A stretch of 64,000 nt of DNA from Chromohalobacter nigrandesensis (GCF_023061285.1 NZ_JAKGAM010000013.1:49579-113578); one strand, 5' to 3'. Numbered from the stretch's first letter, positions 45,703 through 59,394 are shown. Notes: generated by a model from the sequence alone, not told the origin. Program-made: numbers and translations.

Positions 45703-45790
45703 CCCCATCGAGTGGAAGCGACACTGCATGCCGCCGCACGGACGAGTCTCGATGCCGCCTTGATACTGATCGGCGGCACAGGGCAGGCAC

Positions 45791-47104
45791 TCAACCGAGG
45801 GGTTTGAGCAACACCTTGGATTGGCGTGCATGGTTATAGGAGTCGCGCCGCAGGTGCGGCAACGCCTCCAGGCCGTCGAGTCGAAAGCCTCGCTCGAGGA
45901 ACCAGTGGGCGGTGTGGGTGGTAAGGGCGAACAAGGCGCTATAGCCGCGCCGACGGGATTCACGCTCGACCTCAGCAAGCAACAGGTCACCGCGCGCGCC
46001 ACCGCGATAATCGCCGTGCACGGCGACGCAGGCCAGTTCGCCCATGTCCGCCTCGGGATAGGCATGCATGGCACTGCAACCGATGATCATGCCGTCGCGC
46101 TCGATCACCCAGTAGTCGTCGATCTGATGTTCGAGCCGCTCCCGCGAGCGCGCCACGAGCATGCCGCGCTCTTCCAGCGGGCGCAGCAATTCGAGCAGAC
46201 CGCCCACGTCTTCCAGCGTCGCGCGGCGCAACTGCTCGTAACGGTGCTGGGTGATCATGGTGCCCACCCCATCGCGAGTGAACAGCTCACCGAGCAGCGC
46301 ATCGCGGTCGTGCCAGGTCAGCAGATGGGTGCGCGCCACGCCGTGCCGGGCCGCTTCACACGCCGCACCCAAATGCCGCGCCAGCTCGCTACCCGGCGCG
46401 GCCTGACGCCGTAACGGCTCGGCCTCCCGCGGGGTGAGCTGGCGCTGCAGCATGCCACTGGCATCGTGCAGCCCCGCCGCGTCACCGAGCAGAATCAACT
46501 TGTCGGCGCGAAGCCCCATGGCGACGTGCTGGGCAACATCGGCCGCATCGAGATCGAACACCTCGCCGGTGCTCGAATAACCCAACGGCGGCACCACGAC
46601 CAGCGCTTCCTGTCCCAGCAGTCCGGCGATGGCATCGCTGCGCACCCGGCGCACCTCGCCACTGTGGTGAAAATCGACGCCATCGCGCACGCCCAGCGGT
46701 TTAGCGGTCACCAGATTGCCGGAGACCACCGTCAGCTCGACGCCATGCAGCGGGGTGTTGGGCAACCCCAGCGAGAGGCGTGCCTCGATCTTGAGGCGCA
46801 ACTCGGCGGCGATGCGTTCGACATTGCGCATGATCGCCTCGTCGGCCACCCAACGCCCCTCGATCCGGCGCGGCTCGATTCCCGACTCGCTCAGCGCCTC
46901 GCCCACCTGTGGGCGAATGCCGAAGACCATCACCAGGCGCACGCCCAGGGTATGCAGCAGCGCCAGGTCCTGAAGCAGCGGCTCCCATCGCTCGGATGCC
47001 AATGCCTCGCCTTCGATGAGCACCACGAAAGTACGACCGCGATGCGCATTGATATACGGAGACGAATTACGAAACCAATCGGCGAAGGGAAAGCGAGTAT
47101 CCAA
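45791..47104 (-). CDS. argA: N-acetylglutamate synthase
   Basis: 437 residues. An N-terminal amino-acid-kinase domain (SSPYINAHRGRTFVVLIEGE, then LVMVFGIRPQV and LEGRWVADEAIMR-type helices) is followed by a GNAT acetyltransferase domain (VHGDYRGGARGDLLLAEVE, then YSALFALTTHTAHWFLERGF). It catalyses the first step of arginine synthesis and should be feedback-inhibited by arginine. I chose TTG at 47104 since GGAGTGCGGCC precedes it and the length matches E. coli ArgA; the longer frame runs into a terminator hairpin at 47158-47193. Confidence 0.92.
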   Translation of the reverse strand: MDTRFPFADWFRNSSPYINAHRGRTFVVLIEGEALASERWEPLLQDLALLHTLGVRLVMVFGIRPQVGEALSESGIEPRRIEGRWVADEAIMRNVERIAAELRLKIEARLSLGLPNTPLHGVELTVVSGNLVTAKPLGVRDGVDFHHSGEVRRVRSDAIAGLLGQEALVVVPPLGYSSTGEVFDLDAADVAQHVAMGLRADKLILLGDAAGLHDASGMLQRQLTPREAEPLRRQAAPGSELARHLGAACEAARHGVARTHLLTWHDRDALLGELFTRDGVGTMITQHRYEQLRRATLEDVGGLLELLRPLEERGMLVARSRERLEHQIDDYWVIERDGMIIGCSAMHAYPEADMGELACVAVHGDYRGGARGDLLLAEVERESRRRGYSALFALTTHTAHWFLERGFRLDGLEALPHLRRDSYNHARQSKVLLKPLG

Positions 47105-47157
47105 GGCCGCACTCCGGCAGCAGGTGAACGGGAAATCCTGACTATAACAGAGCGACG

Positions 47158-47193
47158 AAAACGGCGGCACCACTGTCGTGGCGCCGCCGTTTT
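47158..47193 (-). terminator. Terminator after pit, before argA
   Basis: AAAACGGCGGC (47158-47168) is the exact reverse complement of GCCGCCGTTTT (47183-47193), giving an 11-bp stem with T-runs in both directions. It serves best as the terminator of pit, whose end is at 47309. Confidence 0.85.
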
Positions 47194-47201
47194 GGGCATC
47201 G

Positions 47202-47236
47202 GGCTTCAGGCTTCAGGCTTCAGGCTTCAGGCTTCA
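47202..47236. repeat. Five tandem copies of GGCTTCA
   Basis: GGCTTCA repeats exactly five times (47202-47236) between the pit end and its terminator. A second array, three 14-base units of CTCGTGGCCCGTCG, lies at 47270-47311. Confidence 0.9.
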
Positions 47237-47269
47237 GCAGCATTCTAGCGCGCGGCTCACAGCTCGCAG

Positions 47270-47311
47270 CTCGTGGCCCGTCGCTCGTGGCCCGTCGATC
47301 GTGGCTCGTCA
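47270..47311. repeat. Three 14-base tandem repeats at the pit 3' end
   Basis: CTCGTGGCCCGTCG occurs at 47270-47283 and 47284-47297, and a diverged unit (ATCGTGGCTCGTCA) at 47298-47311, which reaches the pit stop codon. The first two units are identical. Confidence 0.85.
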
Positions 47312-48580
47312 GCCGAAGAAACCCTTGAACATGAAGAAGAACATGATCGACAGCAATGCCCCGGCGGGCAAAGTAACCACCCAGGACAGCACGATGGTGC
47401 CCAGCACGCGCAGGTTGAGCGCCGTGATCCCGCGGGCCAGGCCGACCCCGAGCACCGCACCGACCAGCGTGTGCGTCGTGGAGACCGGCAGACCGGTTCC
47501 CGAGGCCAACACCACGGTGGTCGCCGCCGCCAAGGTCGCTGCGAACCCGCGACTCGGCGTCAGTTCGGTGATCCCGGTGCCCACCGTGGCGATGACCCGA
47601 TGGCCATAGGTGACCAAGCCGACGACGATACCGCCGCCACCCAGCACCAGCACCCACCAGGGCAGCGCCGCAGCGCCGCTTACATCGCCGCTGGACTCAA
47701 CGACGCTGATGACCGCCGCCAGCGGCCCCACGGCGTTGGCGACATCGTTGGAGCCATGCGCGAATGCCATGGCGCAGGCGGTGAACATCATCAGCACGCC
47801 GAATACGCGTTCGACACTGTTGAAATCGAACGCCGAGCCGCCACGCTTGCGTTTGATGCGATCGACGCGATTTTCCATCAGGATGCCGATGACCATCACC
47901 ACGATACCGATGGCGATCGCGATCAATAGACTCTGGCCAAAACTAAATTCCAACCCCACATGGGAAAGCCCCTTGACTAGGGTAACCATCGCCACGATGA
48001 AGCCGACCATGAAGATATAACCGGGCACGTAGCGCTTGGCCGCGGCGAAGGGGTCGTGGTTCTCGAAGATCAGAAACTGCACCGACTTGAACAACGCGAA
48101 GGCGATCGACCCCGCCAGCAAGGGCGACACCACCCAGCTCGCCGCGATCTGACCGACCTTGGGCCAGCCGACGGAGTCGACGCCCAACCCGGCGATGGCG
48201 AAACCGACGATGGCGCCGACAATGGAATGCGTGGTGGACACCGGCCAGCCACGCATGGAGGCGATGAAAAGCCACACGCCCGCCGCCAGCAACGACGCCA
48301 GCATGCCATAGACCAGCAACTGCGGGTCATCGGACAGCAAGCTCGGGTCGATGATGCCCTTGCGGATGGTGTTGGTGACCTGTCCCCCGGCCAGCCACGC
48401 GCCGAGGAACTCGAAGATCACGGCGATGATGATCGCCTGACGAATGGTAATGGCCTTGGAGCCCACGGAGGTCCCCATGGCATTGGCCACATCGTTGGCC
48501 CCTACCCCCCAGGCCATGAAAAAACCGAAAATGCAGGCGAGAATGATGAAGACATCGCCGTACTGCGCAATGATGGACAT
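47309..48580 (-). CDS. pit: Inorganic phosphate transporter (PiT family)
   Basis: 423 residues, about ten to twelve helices. The two PHO4 signatures are present as inverted repeats: MAWGVGANDVANAMGTSVGS near the N-terminus and FAHGSNDVANAVGPLAAV in the second half, and LPVSTTHTLVGAVLG near the end. It takes up phosphate with protons or sodium. The DUF47 gene just upstream is its usual partner. Start at 48580; a TTG six bases upstream is less likely. Confidence 0.95.
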   Translation of the reverse strand: MSIIAQYGDVFIILACIFGFFMAWGVGANDVANAMGTSVGSKAITIRQAIIIAVIFEFLGAWLAGGQVTNTIRKGIIDPSLLSDDPQLLVYGMLASLLAAGVWLFIASMRGWPVSTTHSIVGAIVGFAIAGLGVDSVGWPKVGQIAASWVVSPLLAGSIAFALFKSVQFLIFENHDPFAAAKRYVPGYIFMVGFIVAMVTLVKGLSHVGLEFSFGQSLLIAIAIGIVVMVIGILMENRVDRIKRKRGGSAFDFNSVERVFGVLMMFTACAMAFAHGSNDVANAVGPLAAVISVVESSGDVSGAAALPWWVLVLGGGGIVVGLVTYGHRVIATVGTGITELTPSRGFAATLAAATTVVLASGTGLPVSTTHTLVGAVLGVGLARGITALNLRVLGTIVLSWVVTLPAGALLSIMFFFMFKGFFG

Positions 48581-48632
48581 AGGCAAGTTCTATCTGGCTG
48601 GCGTGAGACGGAAAATCACACGGCCCGCGTTT

Positions 48633-49313
48633 TCAGCGGGCCGTGAGAATTTGGAGACGACTGCCGACGCGTTCGGCGCGATCGGACAGTTCACCGATCC
48701 ATTCGATGATCTTATAAAGGAAGATTACATCGACCGGCGGCAACTCGGCCTCCAGCTGGAAGAGCTGGCGACGAATAAGCACCTGTTGGTCGTCGGCCTG
48801 ATGCTCGAGGTTATGAAGCTCGCGGATAAAGTCCTGCATGAGATCGCCGACATTACGCCCGAAGCCGGAATCGAGAAGCTCCTGGAGCTCTTCGAGCGCT
48901 TTGCGCGCCTGGCCCACGGTGGCGATCGCGGTTTCGAGATAGGCGCGCATCGAGGGTGCCAGCGACTCCGGCACCTGCATCTGGCGGCCCAGCATGATGC
49001 CGGTAATATCGCGCGCCTTGTTGGCGATCTTATCCTGTACGCTGATCAACTCAAGCAGGTCGGAACGCGAGACCGGCAGGAACATGCTGTTGGGAAGGTT
49101 AAGACGCAGTTCGGTCTTGAGGGTATCGGCTTCATGCTCGAGCTCGGTGATCGCTTCTCGATGCGTGGCGGCGTCGTCCCAGTTGCCCGCCTGCGTGGCA
49201 TCGAAAAACGGCAGCAGTCGCTCGGCGCATTCGCTTGTCTTGACGATATGCGCGAGCAAGGGCTCAAAAGGCGAGCGCCCGAACAATGCCGAAAACGGAT
49301 TGGAAGTCACCAT
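48633..49313 (-). CDS. DUF47 (PhoU-like) partner of the phosphate transporter
   Basis: 226 residues, all-helical, with LEHEADTLKTELRLNLPNS and LLELISVQDKIANKARDITG, the metal-binding helices of the PhoU/DUF47 fold. The gene precedes pit on the same strand by about 50 bases, the conserved order. It probably controls pit activity. Confidence 0.9.
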   Translation of the reverse strand: MVTSNPFSALFGRSPFEPLLAHIVKTSECAERLLPFFDATQAGNWDDAATHREAITELEHEADTLKTELRLNLPNSMFLPVSRSDLLELISVQDKIANKARDITGIMLGRQMQVPESLAPSMRAYLETAIATVGQARKALEELQELLDSGFGRNVGDLMQDFIRELHNLEHQADDQQVLIRRQLFQLEAELPPVDVIFLYKIIEWIGELSDRAERVGSRLQILTAR

Positions 49314-49431
49314 AATGTCAGATTCGATGCGTTGGGAATGGCGGCGTCAGTATAGTGACTGCACCCCTTCTCGTCATGGAAAATTCATCATCTTGTCATC
49401 AACGTACTGTCATCAACACACAAGGTCAGGC

Positions 49432-50280
49432 ATGGCTCAGGAAATCGAACTCAAGCTCGCCCTCGGCGCTAGCGGCCCGCATGCGCTGCGCCAGCACCCG
49501 CGACTCGCGAATCACAGCCCGCAGCGTGCGTGGCTCGCCAACACCTACTACGACACGCCAGAGCGCGCCCTGGAGCGCGCGCGTATCGCCTTGCGCATTC
49601 GCCGCACGCCCGACGGCTACCTGCAGACACTCAAGACGGCGGGCAGCGGCCAGGGCGGCCTGCACGCACGCGGTGAATGGGAATGGCCGATCGATGGCGA
49701 CGAACTGGACATTGACGGCATCCGCCAGCATGCGCCGGACACCATCGACGAAGCGGACCTCGACCGACTCGCCCCGCGTTTCACCACCGACTTCACCCGC
49801 GAGCGCTGGGAGGTCACCGAAGCGGACGCCATCATCGAGGTCGCGCTGGATATCGGCACCATTCATGCCGGCGAGCGACAGGTCGCGATCCGCGAACTGG
49901 AACTCGAACTCAAGGAAGGCAGCGCCGATGCGCTGTGGCAACTGGCCGCCTCTCTAGCCGACGGCGTGGCACTTCGCCCCGCCAACGCCAGCAAGGCCCA
50001 GCGCGGCGCCGCCCTGCATGACGGCTGGACGCTTCCCGACAATACCGAAGACGCCCAGAGCCACTGGAACGCGGCGCTCGAGGCGCTGGATGCCTGGCAG
50101 GACACGGGGCATGCGGACTATCGTCATCAGGCCGACCGCCATCTAGAGACGCTCGGTGGCGATGCCGCCCAACGCTTGGCGAGCGCCTTGCGTCACGCCG
50201 ACGACGCGCGCCCCGATACCTGGCTCACGCCCGAGATGAGCCGCGACTGGCTCGCCGCCTGGCACTACGCCACCGCCTGA
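49432..50280 (+). CDS. CYTH-domain inorganic triphosphatase
   Basis: 282 residues. The start MAQEIELKLALG holds the ExExK motif, and the tunnel residues appear in NTYYDTPERALERARIALRI and RREKTADG-type strands, here RRTPDGYLQTLKTAG. Members hydrolyse inorganic triphosphate or thiamine triphosphate. The C-terminal 90 residues are helical, short for a full CHAD domain. The ATG at 49432 follows AAGGTCAGGC. It is divergent from DUF47-pit and 22 bases before a potassium-channel gene. Confidence 0.85.
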   Translation: MAQEIELKLALGASGPHALRQHPRLANHSPQRAWLANTYYDTPERALERARIALRIRRTPDGYLQTLKTAGSGQGGLHARGEWEWPIDGDELDIDGIRQHAPDTIDEADLDRLAPRFTTDFTRERWEVTEADAIIEVALDIGTIHAGERQVAIRELELELKEGSADALWQLAASLADGVALRPANASKAQRGAALHDGWTLPDNTEDAQSHWNAALEALDAWQDTGHADYRHQADRHLETLGGDAAQRLASALRHADDARPDTWLTPEMSRDWLAAWHYATA

Positions 50281-50301
50281 CGTAACGCAGGAGACCGTCC
50301 C

Positions 50302-51189
50302 TTGACGCTGCCTTTCGAACCCGCCGACAGCGGCCTACGCAAGACGCTGTTCCACATCATCTTCGAGTCCGACACAAAGGCCGCGAAGATCTTCGACATC
50401 GTCCTCATCACGCTGATCCTAATCAGCGTAGCGGTGGTGTTCGTGGACAGCGTGCCGAGCCTTCACGCCCGCTACGGCAAGGCGTTTTACCTGCTCGAAT
50501 GGGGCTTCACGCTGCTCTTCACGTTGGAGCTGGCGGTACGGCTTTATTGCCTGGAACGCCCGCTGCGCTATCTGAAGAGTTTCTATGGCATCGTCGACCT
50601 GCTCTCCATCCTGCCTACCTGGCTCAGCCTGCTGATACCCGGCGCCCAGTCGCTGCTGGTGGTGCGCGTGCTGCGTGCGCTACGCGTCTTCCGTGTGCTG
50701 CGCTTGATGGCATTCGTCGGTGAAGGCCGCATGCTGACGCAGGCGCTCTCGCGCAGTTACCGCAAGATCATGCTGTTTCTGTTCACGGTGCTGCTGGTCG
50801 TCACCGTCTTCGGCGCCCTGATCTACATGATCGAGCCGCCCGAAGCCGGGTTCACCAGCATGCCGCGGGCCATGTACTGGGGCGTCGTCACGCTGACGAC
50901 GGTGGGCTACGGCGACATCGCTCCCATCACTCCGCTCGGCCAGTTCATCTCGGCGTGCATGATGATCCTGGGGTACTCGATCATCGCCGTGCCCACCGGT
51001 GTCTTCTCGGCGGAGGTGATCCGCTCGATCCAGGCAGAACGCTACTCCGAAGAAGCCTGCCCCGGCTGCGGCCACGAAGGGCACGAGCGCGACGCCAAGT
51101 ATTGCCGTAAGTGCGGCACCTGGCTCGACGAAGATACCCAGGATCCGCACCAGCGAGACGATGACAACGTCTCGCCGGATGCTCCCTGA
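50302..51189 (+). CDS. Voltage-gated potassium channel with C-terminal zinc ribbon
   Basis: 295 residues. Six helices; S4 carries arginines in VRVLRALRVFRVLRL (about 121-135), and the pore has TVGYGD at 200-205 for potassium. A cytoplasmic tail then shows CPGCG and CRKCG (Cys 253, 256, 268, 271), a four-cysteine zinc ribbon. The TTG start at 50302 follows CAGGAGACCGTCCC, an ideal ribosome binding site. Such channels are common in halophiles. The zinc-ribbon tail is unusual and may sense redox or metals. Confidence 0.85.
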   Translation: MTLPFEPADSGLRKTLFHIIFESDTKAAKIFDIVLITLILISVAVVFVDSVPSLHARYGKAFYLLEWGFTLLFTLELAVRLYCLERPLRYLKSFYGIVDLLSILPTWLSLLIPGAQSLLVVRVLRALRVFRVLRLMAFVGEGRMLTQALSRSYRKIMLFLFTVLLVVTVFGALIYMIEPPEAGFTSMPRAMYWGVVTLTTVGYGDIAPITPLGQFISACMMILGYSIIAVPTGVFSAEVIRSIQAERYSEEACPGCGHEGHERDAKYCRKCGTWLDEDTQDPHQRDDDNVSPDAP

Positions 51190-51224
51190 AACGAAGGTTT
51201 ATCGCGAGATGGGCAAGCGCGTGC

Positions 51225-51845
51225 TTACTGGAACGGCGCGACGTCCCCGCGTCCCTCACGTACGACGGTAGGCGGCATCTCGCGCAGATCGACCACCGTG
51301 GTCGGGTCCAGGTGGCAGGCGCCACCGTCGATGACAGCCTCGAGATGCGCGCCGAAGCGCTCGCGGATCTCCTCAGGGTCGGTCATCGGCAGATCGTCGT
51401 CGACGGGGATCAGCGTCACGCTCATCAACGGCTCGCCCAACGCTGCGAGTATCGCATGGCTGATGCGGTGATCCGGTACGCGAACCCCGATGGAGCGCCG
51501 CTTGGGATGCAAGAGCAGACGCGGCACTTCGTTGGTGGCGTTGAGAATGAAGGTATACGGCCCCGGCGTATGCGCCTTGAGCAGACGAAACACGTCGTTA
51601 TCGACCTTGGCGTAAGTACCGATCTGAGACAGGTCGGAACACACCAGCGTGAAGTTGTGCTTGTCATCCAGCGAGCGCAGCCACTTGATCTTCTCGATGG
51701 CCTTCTTCTCGCCCAAGCAGCATCCGAGCGCATAGCCGGAATCGGTCGGATAGGCGATCACGCCGCCACCGCGCAGGATCTCCAGCGTCTGATCGATGAG
51801 CCGTTTCTGCGGGTTGTCGGGATGAATCTGAAAGAACTGGGTCAT
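51225..51845 (-). CDS. yciO: YciO/YrdC/Sua5-family protein
   Basis: 206 residues of the YrdC fold: LRGGGVIAYPTDSGYALGC at the N-terminus, then the KxR-type KIKWLRSLDDKH region and LLHPKRRSIGVRVPDHR. The ATG at 51845 follows AAGGAGGCAGGC, much better than the longer frame. YciO proteins are related to the threonylcarbamoyl-AMP synthase of tRNA t6A formation but are usually non-essential paralogues. Followed by a PHP phosphatase gene on the same strand. Confidence 0.85.
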   Translation of the reverse strand: MTQFFQIHPDNPQKRLIDQTLEILRGGGVIAYPTDSGYALGCCLGEKKAIEKIKWLRSLDDKHNFTLVCSDLSQIGTYAKVDNDVFRLLKAHTPGPYTFILNATNEVPRLLLHPKRRSIGVRVPDHRISHAILAALGEPLMSVTLIPVDDDLPMTDPEEIRERFGAHLEAVIDGGACHLDPTTVVDLREMPPTVVREGRGDVAPFQ

Positions 51846-51950
51846 GCCTGCCTCCTTGGGCCGGAAGAACGAACCGGAAGTACCGAGGACCGAACGTGCT
51901 AAAAGCGAAGGCACTGGGCCGCACGACGTGCCTCATGCCCAGCATTAACC

Positions 51951-52850
51951 TTACGCGGCGAATCTCGCAAGCCTCGGATGACACCACACCGGCGTTACCG
52001 AACAACGCGGCGGCGCGCTCATCACGCCCGGCGCCAGCGGCCCACCCGGATAGTGAAAATCGCTGCCCTGCGACCCCATGAGATCGCGCGCTTCGAGCTG
52101 GCGGGCCAGATCGCGCCCCACATCGGCGTTCTGATGGCCGCTGATCAATTCGGCGGCTTCACCACCGGCCTCACGGAAGCTATCCAGCAATTGGCTGCGC
52201 TTGCGATGCGTGAGGCGATAGCGCAGCGGATGCGCGAGTACCGCGATGCCCTGACTATCGCGAATCCATTCAACCACCTCGCTGAGATACGGCCAATGAG
52301 TCTTCACGTCACCGGGTTTGCCCGCGCCCAGATACTTCTTGAAGGCCGTCGGCATGTCCGGCACCAAACCCGCCGCCACCAGGGCCTTGGCGAAATCCGG
52401 TCGTCCCAGGGGCCGCTCGCTACCAGCCTGTTCGCGGGCGCGCACCAAGGCGTCATCGAGGCCGATTTTCTCGAGGCGCTTGGCGATTTCCTCGGCGCGT
52501 GCCACACGGGCCTGCGCCTGCGCCTCGAGACCGGGCACCAGGGCGCCACTAGCCCCTTCGGGCAACAATGCCACCACGTGAATGCCGATACCGCGCCACA
52601 AGGTGGATAACTCACTGCCCGCCAGGCAACGCATACCCAAGCTTTCCGCATGCCGCTGGGCCTCGGCGACGCCGGCCACGGTGTCGTGATCGGTCAGGGA
52701 AAATCGCGTGACGCCTTTGGCGTGACAGGCGTCGGTCAACGCTTGTGGCGATAGCGCGCCATCGGAGGCGGTGGAATGCATGTGCAGGTCGAGGCCAAGA
52801 TCGGCATCGAAGGTATCGGGCAGGGGCGGCAAGGGTTGGCTCATGGGCAT
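51951..52850 (-). CDS. PHP-domain phosphoesterase (YciV/TrpH, RNase AM-like)
   Basis: About 299 residues. The metal-binding motifs of the PHP domain are visible: DLHMHSTASDGALSP, LTDHDTVAGVAEA, GSELSTLWRGIGIHVV, VLAHPLRY, and GSDFHYPG near the C-terminus. Characterised relatives are 5'-3' exoribonucleases or nucleotide phosphatases. Two close ATG codons (52850 and 52844) could both be used. The yciO-PHP-yciB-yciI neighbourhood is conserved in many gammaproteobacteria. Confidence 0.85.
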   Translation of the reverse strand: MPMSQPLPPLPDTFDADLGLDLHMHSTASDGALSPQALTDACHAKGVTRFSLTDHDTVAGVAEAQRHAESLGMRCLAGSELSTLWRGIGIHVVALLPEGASGALVPGLEAQAQARVARAEEIAKRLEKIGLDDALVRAREQAGSERPLGRPDFAKALVAAGLVPDMPTAFKKYLGAGKPGDVKTHWPYLSEVVEWIRDSQGIAVLAHPLRYRLTHRKRSQLLDSFREAGGEAAELISGHQNADVGRDLARQLEARDLMGSQGSDFHYPGGPLAPGVMSAPPRCSVTPVWCHPRLARFAA

Positions 52851-52954
52851 GACGCGGTGCGGCGTCTTTGTCAGAATAGGCTCGCTATAGTGCTCGCTTG
52901 CGCTGCGCTGGGTCAATTCCCGTGCCGCGCCGACACCTCACAGGATGCTCGCCG

Positions 52955-53524
52955 ATGAAAATGTTCTTGGATTTCCTGCCCATCGTATTGTTTTTTGCGG
53001 TGTATCACTTCAGCGGCGATATCCTCCTCGCCACCCTGGTGCTGATCCCCGCCACGCTGCTGCAGGTCGCCTTCATGTGGTGGCGCTACCGTCGTGTGGA
53101 AAAGATGCAGCTGGTGACTCTGGTGCTGGTCGTCGTCATGGGCGGGGCGACCGTGCTGTTTCATAACGCGGCGTTCATCCAATGGAAGCCGACCGTGGTC
53201 AACTGGCTGTTCGCCTTCGCCTTTCTGATCGCCCCGCTGTTCGGTGGCAAGACCCTCGTCGAGCGCATGATGGGCAAGGCCCTCACACTTCCCGCCGCCA
53301 CCTGGCGCCGCCTCAATCTCGCCTGGGCGTTCTTCTTCATTGCACTGGGCGCGATCAATGTGTATGTCTTCAAGACCTACGACGAGGCCACTTGGGTCAA
53401 CTTCAAGCTGTTCGGCATGCTGGGGCTGACCCTGTTGTTCGTGATCGGCCAGGGCATTTACCTGGCCCGTCACATGCCTCGTGATACGCTTTCGCAAAAC
53501 GACCACCAGAAGGATGACGTCTGA
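52955..53524 (+). CDS. yciB: Inner membrane septation protein YciB
   Basis: 189 residues, about five helices: [20 protein letters not shown], then [40 protein letters not shown] and [20 protein letters not shown] with [20 protein letters not shown]. Length and topology match YciB (ispZ), which takes part in cell envelope and septum homeostasis. The ATG at 52955 is chosen over a longer frame. The yciI-like gene overlaps it by one base. Confidence 0.93.
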   Translation: MKMFLDFLPIVLFFAVYHFSGDILLATLVLIPATLLQVAFMWWRYRRVEKMQLVTLVLVVVMGGATVLFHNAAFIQWKPTVVNWLFAFAFLIAPLFGGKTLVERMMGKALTLPAATWRRLNLAWAFFFIALGAINVYVFKTYDEATWVNFKLFGMLGLTLLFVIGQGIYLARHMPRDTLSQNDHQKDDV

Positions 53525-53823
53525 TGCTTTACTCGATCGTCAGCGATGATGTGCAAGACAGCCTCGAACGCCGCAAGACGGCGCGCCCCGATCATCTGGC
53601 GCGTCTCCAAAAGCTCCGCGACGAAGGACGCCTGGTGCTGGCCGGCCCCAACCCCGCCGTGGAGGCCAACGACCCCGGCGAAGGCGGCTTCAGCGGCAGC
53701 GTGGTGATCGCCGAGTTCGATAGTCTACAAGATGCCCAGGCCTGGGCCGACGCCGACCCCTACGTGATCGCCGGCGTCTACGCCAAGGTCACGGTCAAGC
53801 CGTTCAAGAAGGTCTTGCCGTAA
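53524..53823 (+). CDS. yciI: YciI-family protein
   Basis: 99 residues of the ferredoxin-like YciI fold, with [17 protein letters not shown], a His in [10 protein letters not shown], the aspartate-bearing [15 protein letters not shown] and [19 protein letters not shown]. Function of the family is unsettled. The start overlaps the yciB stop (TGATG). Confidence 0.9.
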   Translation: MLYSIVSDDVQDSLERRKTARPDHLARLQKLRDEGRLVLAGPNPAVEANDPGEGGFSGSVVIAEFDSLQDAQAWADADPYVIAGVYAKVTVKPFKKVLP

Positions 53824-53828
53824 CGCGT

Positions 53829-53879
53829 TTATCCACACCTTTAAGCACGCGAGGCTTTGTGCACACCAGGTGTGGATAA
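53829..53879. promoter_or_regulatory. Inverted pair of perfect DnaA boxes before mnmC
   Basis: TTATCCACACCT (53829-53840) and AGGTGTGGATAA (53868-53879) are exact reverse complements; each contains a consensus DnaA box (TTATCCACA). The 27-base spacer has little else. They lie between yciI and mnmC, not near dnaA, so they may bind DnaA in titration or regulation. Confidence 0.75.
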
Positions 53880-53981
53880 CACTGTTAAGAGGCGGCGGAC
53901 GCCTTCCTCGATAGCGGTCGTCACGCCGCCTAGCCAATTTCGATTAATTTTTAACCAGTTTTCACGCCTTTGCCGAGTGCC

Positions 53982-58377
<4,396 letters not shown>

Positions 58378-58552
58378 ATGTGTAGCCCCATCCAGTTGGT
58401 AAATGACTCTGGCTTTGGTGCGGTGCCTTCTGCGAGATATGGTGATTGTAAAAGCCACCCGTACCGCTTCAGCGTATATTCCAAGCCTTCTCCGCAGGCA
58501 GCTAGAGCGGTGCCTTAGTGGCTGACAGTGCCCTTTGCCTAGCATCAGTGTT

Positions 58553-58999
58553 TCAGGCGAGATCAAAGCGTGTGGCGAATATGCTCATACAGGCTTCTCG
58601 ATCATCGGCCGTCAGCATATTCATAGGGAAGCCCAGCTTACGAGCAGGTTTCTCCGGGTTGTCATCGTGTCGGCGATAGTGGACCACAATGACCTTCTTT
58701 TTCTGCTCTATGCGCTGAATTTCGCTATCGAGAATAGTCCGAGTGCGGGCCAGCGGTGCCGGACTGAAGGCGATATGATCGTCAGCGAAGCGAATAACAG
58801 GTGAAAAGTAAAACCAGCACCCCATACCCAGCATAAGAGCCCCCAGGCCAACCGGTGCGACCGGGACCGCGGGGGAAGTGAGAATCATGAACAACCCGAG
58901 AGGCAAGGCGATTACGCCAAAACCAATTAACAGACGCGATTGTTTCTTGGCGAAGAAGGCTTGTTCCTGTGATGCGACTGACACGACGTTTTTCTCCAT
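58553..58999 (-). CDS. Small membrane protein of unknown function
   Basis: 148 residues with two adjacent membrane helices (LLIGFGVIALPLGLFMILTS and PVGLGALMLGMGCWFYFSPV) and a charged C-terminal domain (DSEIQRIEQKKKVIVVHYRR) that looks like a small beta-rich PH-like fold. It is the last gene of the T6SS effector cassette on the minus strand. A role as immunity protein against the membrane-active VasX-like effector is possible but unproven. Confidence 0.65.
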   Translation of the reverse strand: MEKNVVSVASQEQAFFAKKQSRLLIGFGVIALPLGLFMILTSPAVPVAPVGLGALMLGMGCWFYFSPVIRFADDHIAFSPAPLARTRTILDSEIQRIEQKKKVIVVHYRRHDDNPEKPARKLGFPMNMLTADDREACMSIFATRFDLA

Positions 59000-59022
59000 G
59001 CAATGGGTGAATATTACTACAG

Positions 59023-59334
59023 TTATTTTTCAGCGAGAGCGCGCCTTTTGTCGAGCGAGGCCTCATCGGTATGACGATTGGCCCGACGGGCGCCATAAAT
59101 AGTCACGAGTCCCAATGGTATGAAACATAGGGAGCCGATGATAACGAGCACGAAGCCAGCTTTACGTTTGCCTGCCAGCATGATCAGCGTGCCAAGCAAA
59201 GCGACTATCCACGAAGCGCCAGTAAGATAAATCAGAAAATTCGGTACTGTCTCATTTGGCCCCATATACAGGCCATTTATCAGGCCCAGCCACCAGAGAA
59301 AATTGATTACCAAGCCCCAAAAAACAATCTTCAT
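59023..59334 (-). CDS. Small membrane protein of unknown function
   Basis: 103 residues with three predicted helices (IVFWGLVINFLWWLGLINGL, NFLIYLTGASWIVALLGTLI and FVLVIIGSLCFIPLGLVTIY). The ATG at 59334 follows AGGAGGAGTT; the longer frame is unlikely. It lies between the other small membrane protein and the DUF6708-like gene. Its place and size make it another candidate immunity protein. Confidence 0.65.
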   Translation of the reverse strand: MKIVFWGLVINFLWWLGLINGLYMGPNETVPNFLIYLTGASWIVALLGTLIMLAGKRKAGFVLVIIGSLCFIPLGLVTIYGARRANRHTDEASLDKRRALAEK

Positions 59335-59394
59335 AACTCCTCCTGTCAACAATAGTGATCATTTCCGGCATTATGTCGCTCGATTCGAGCTATC

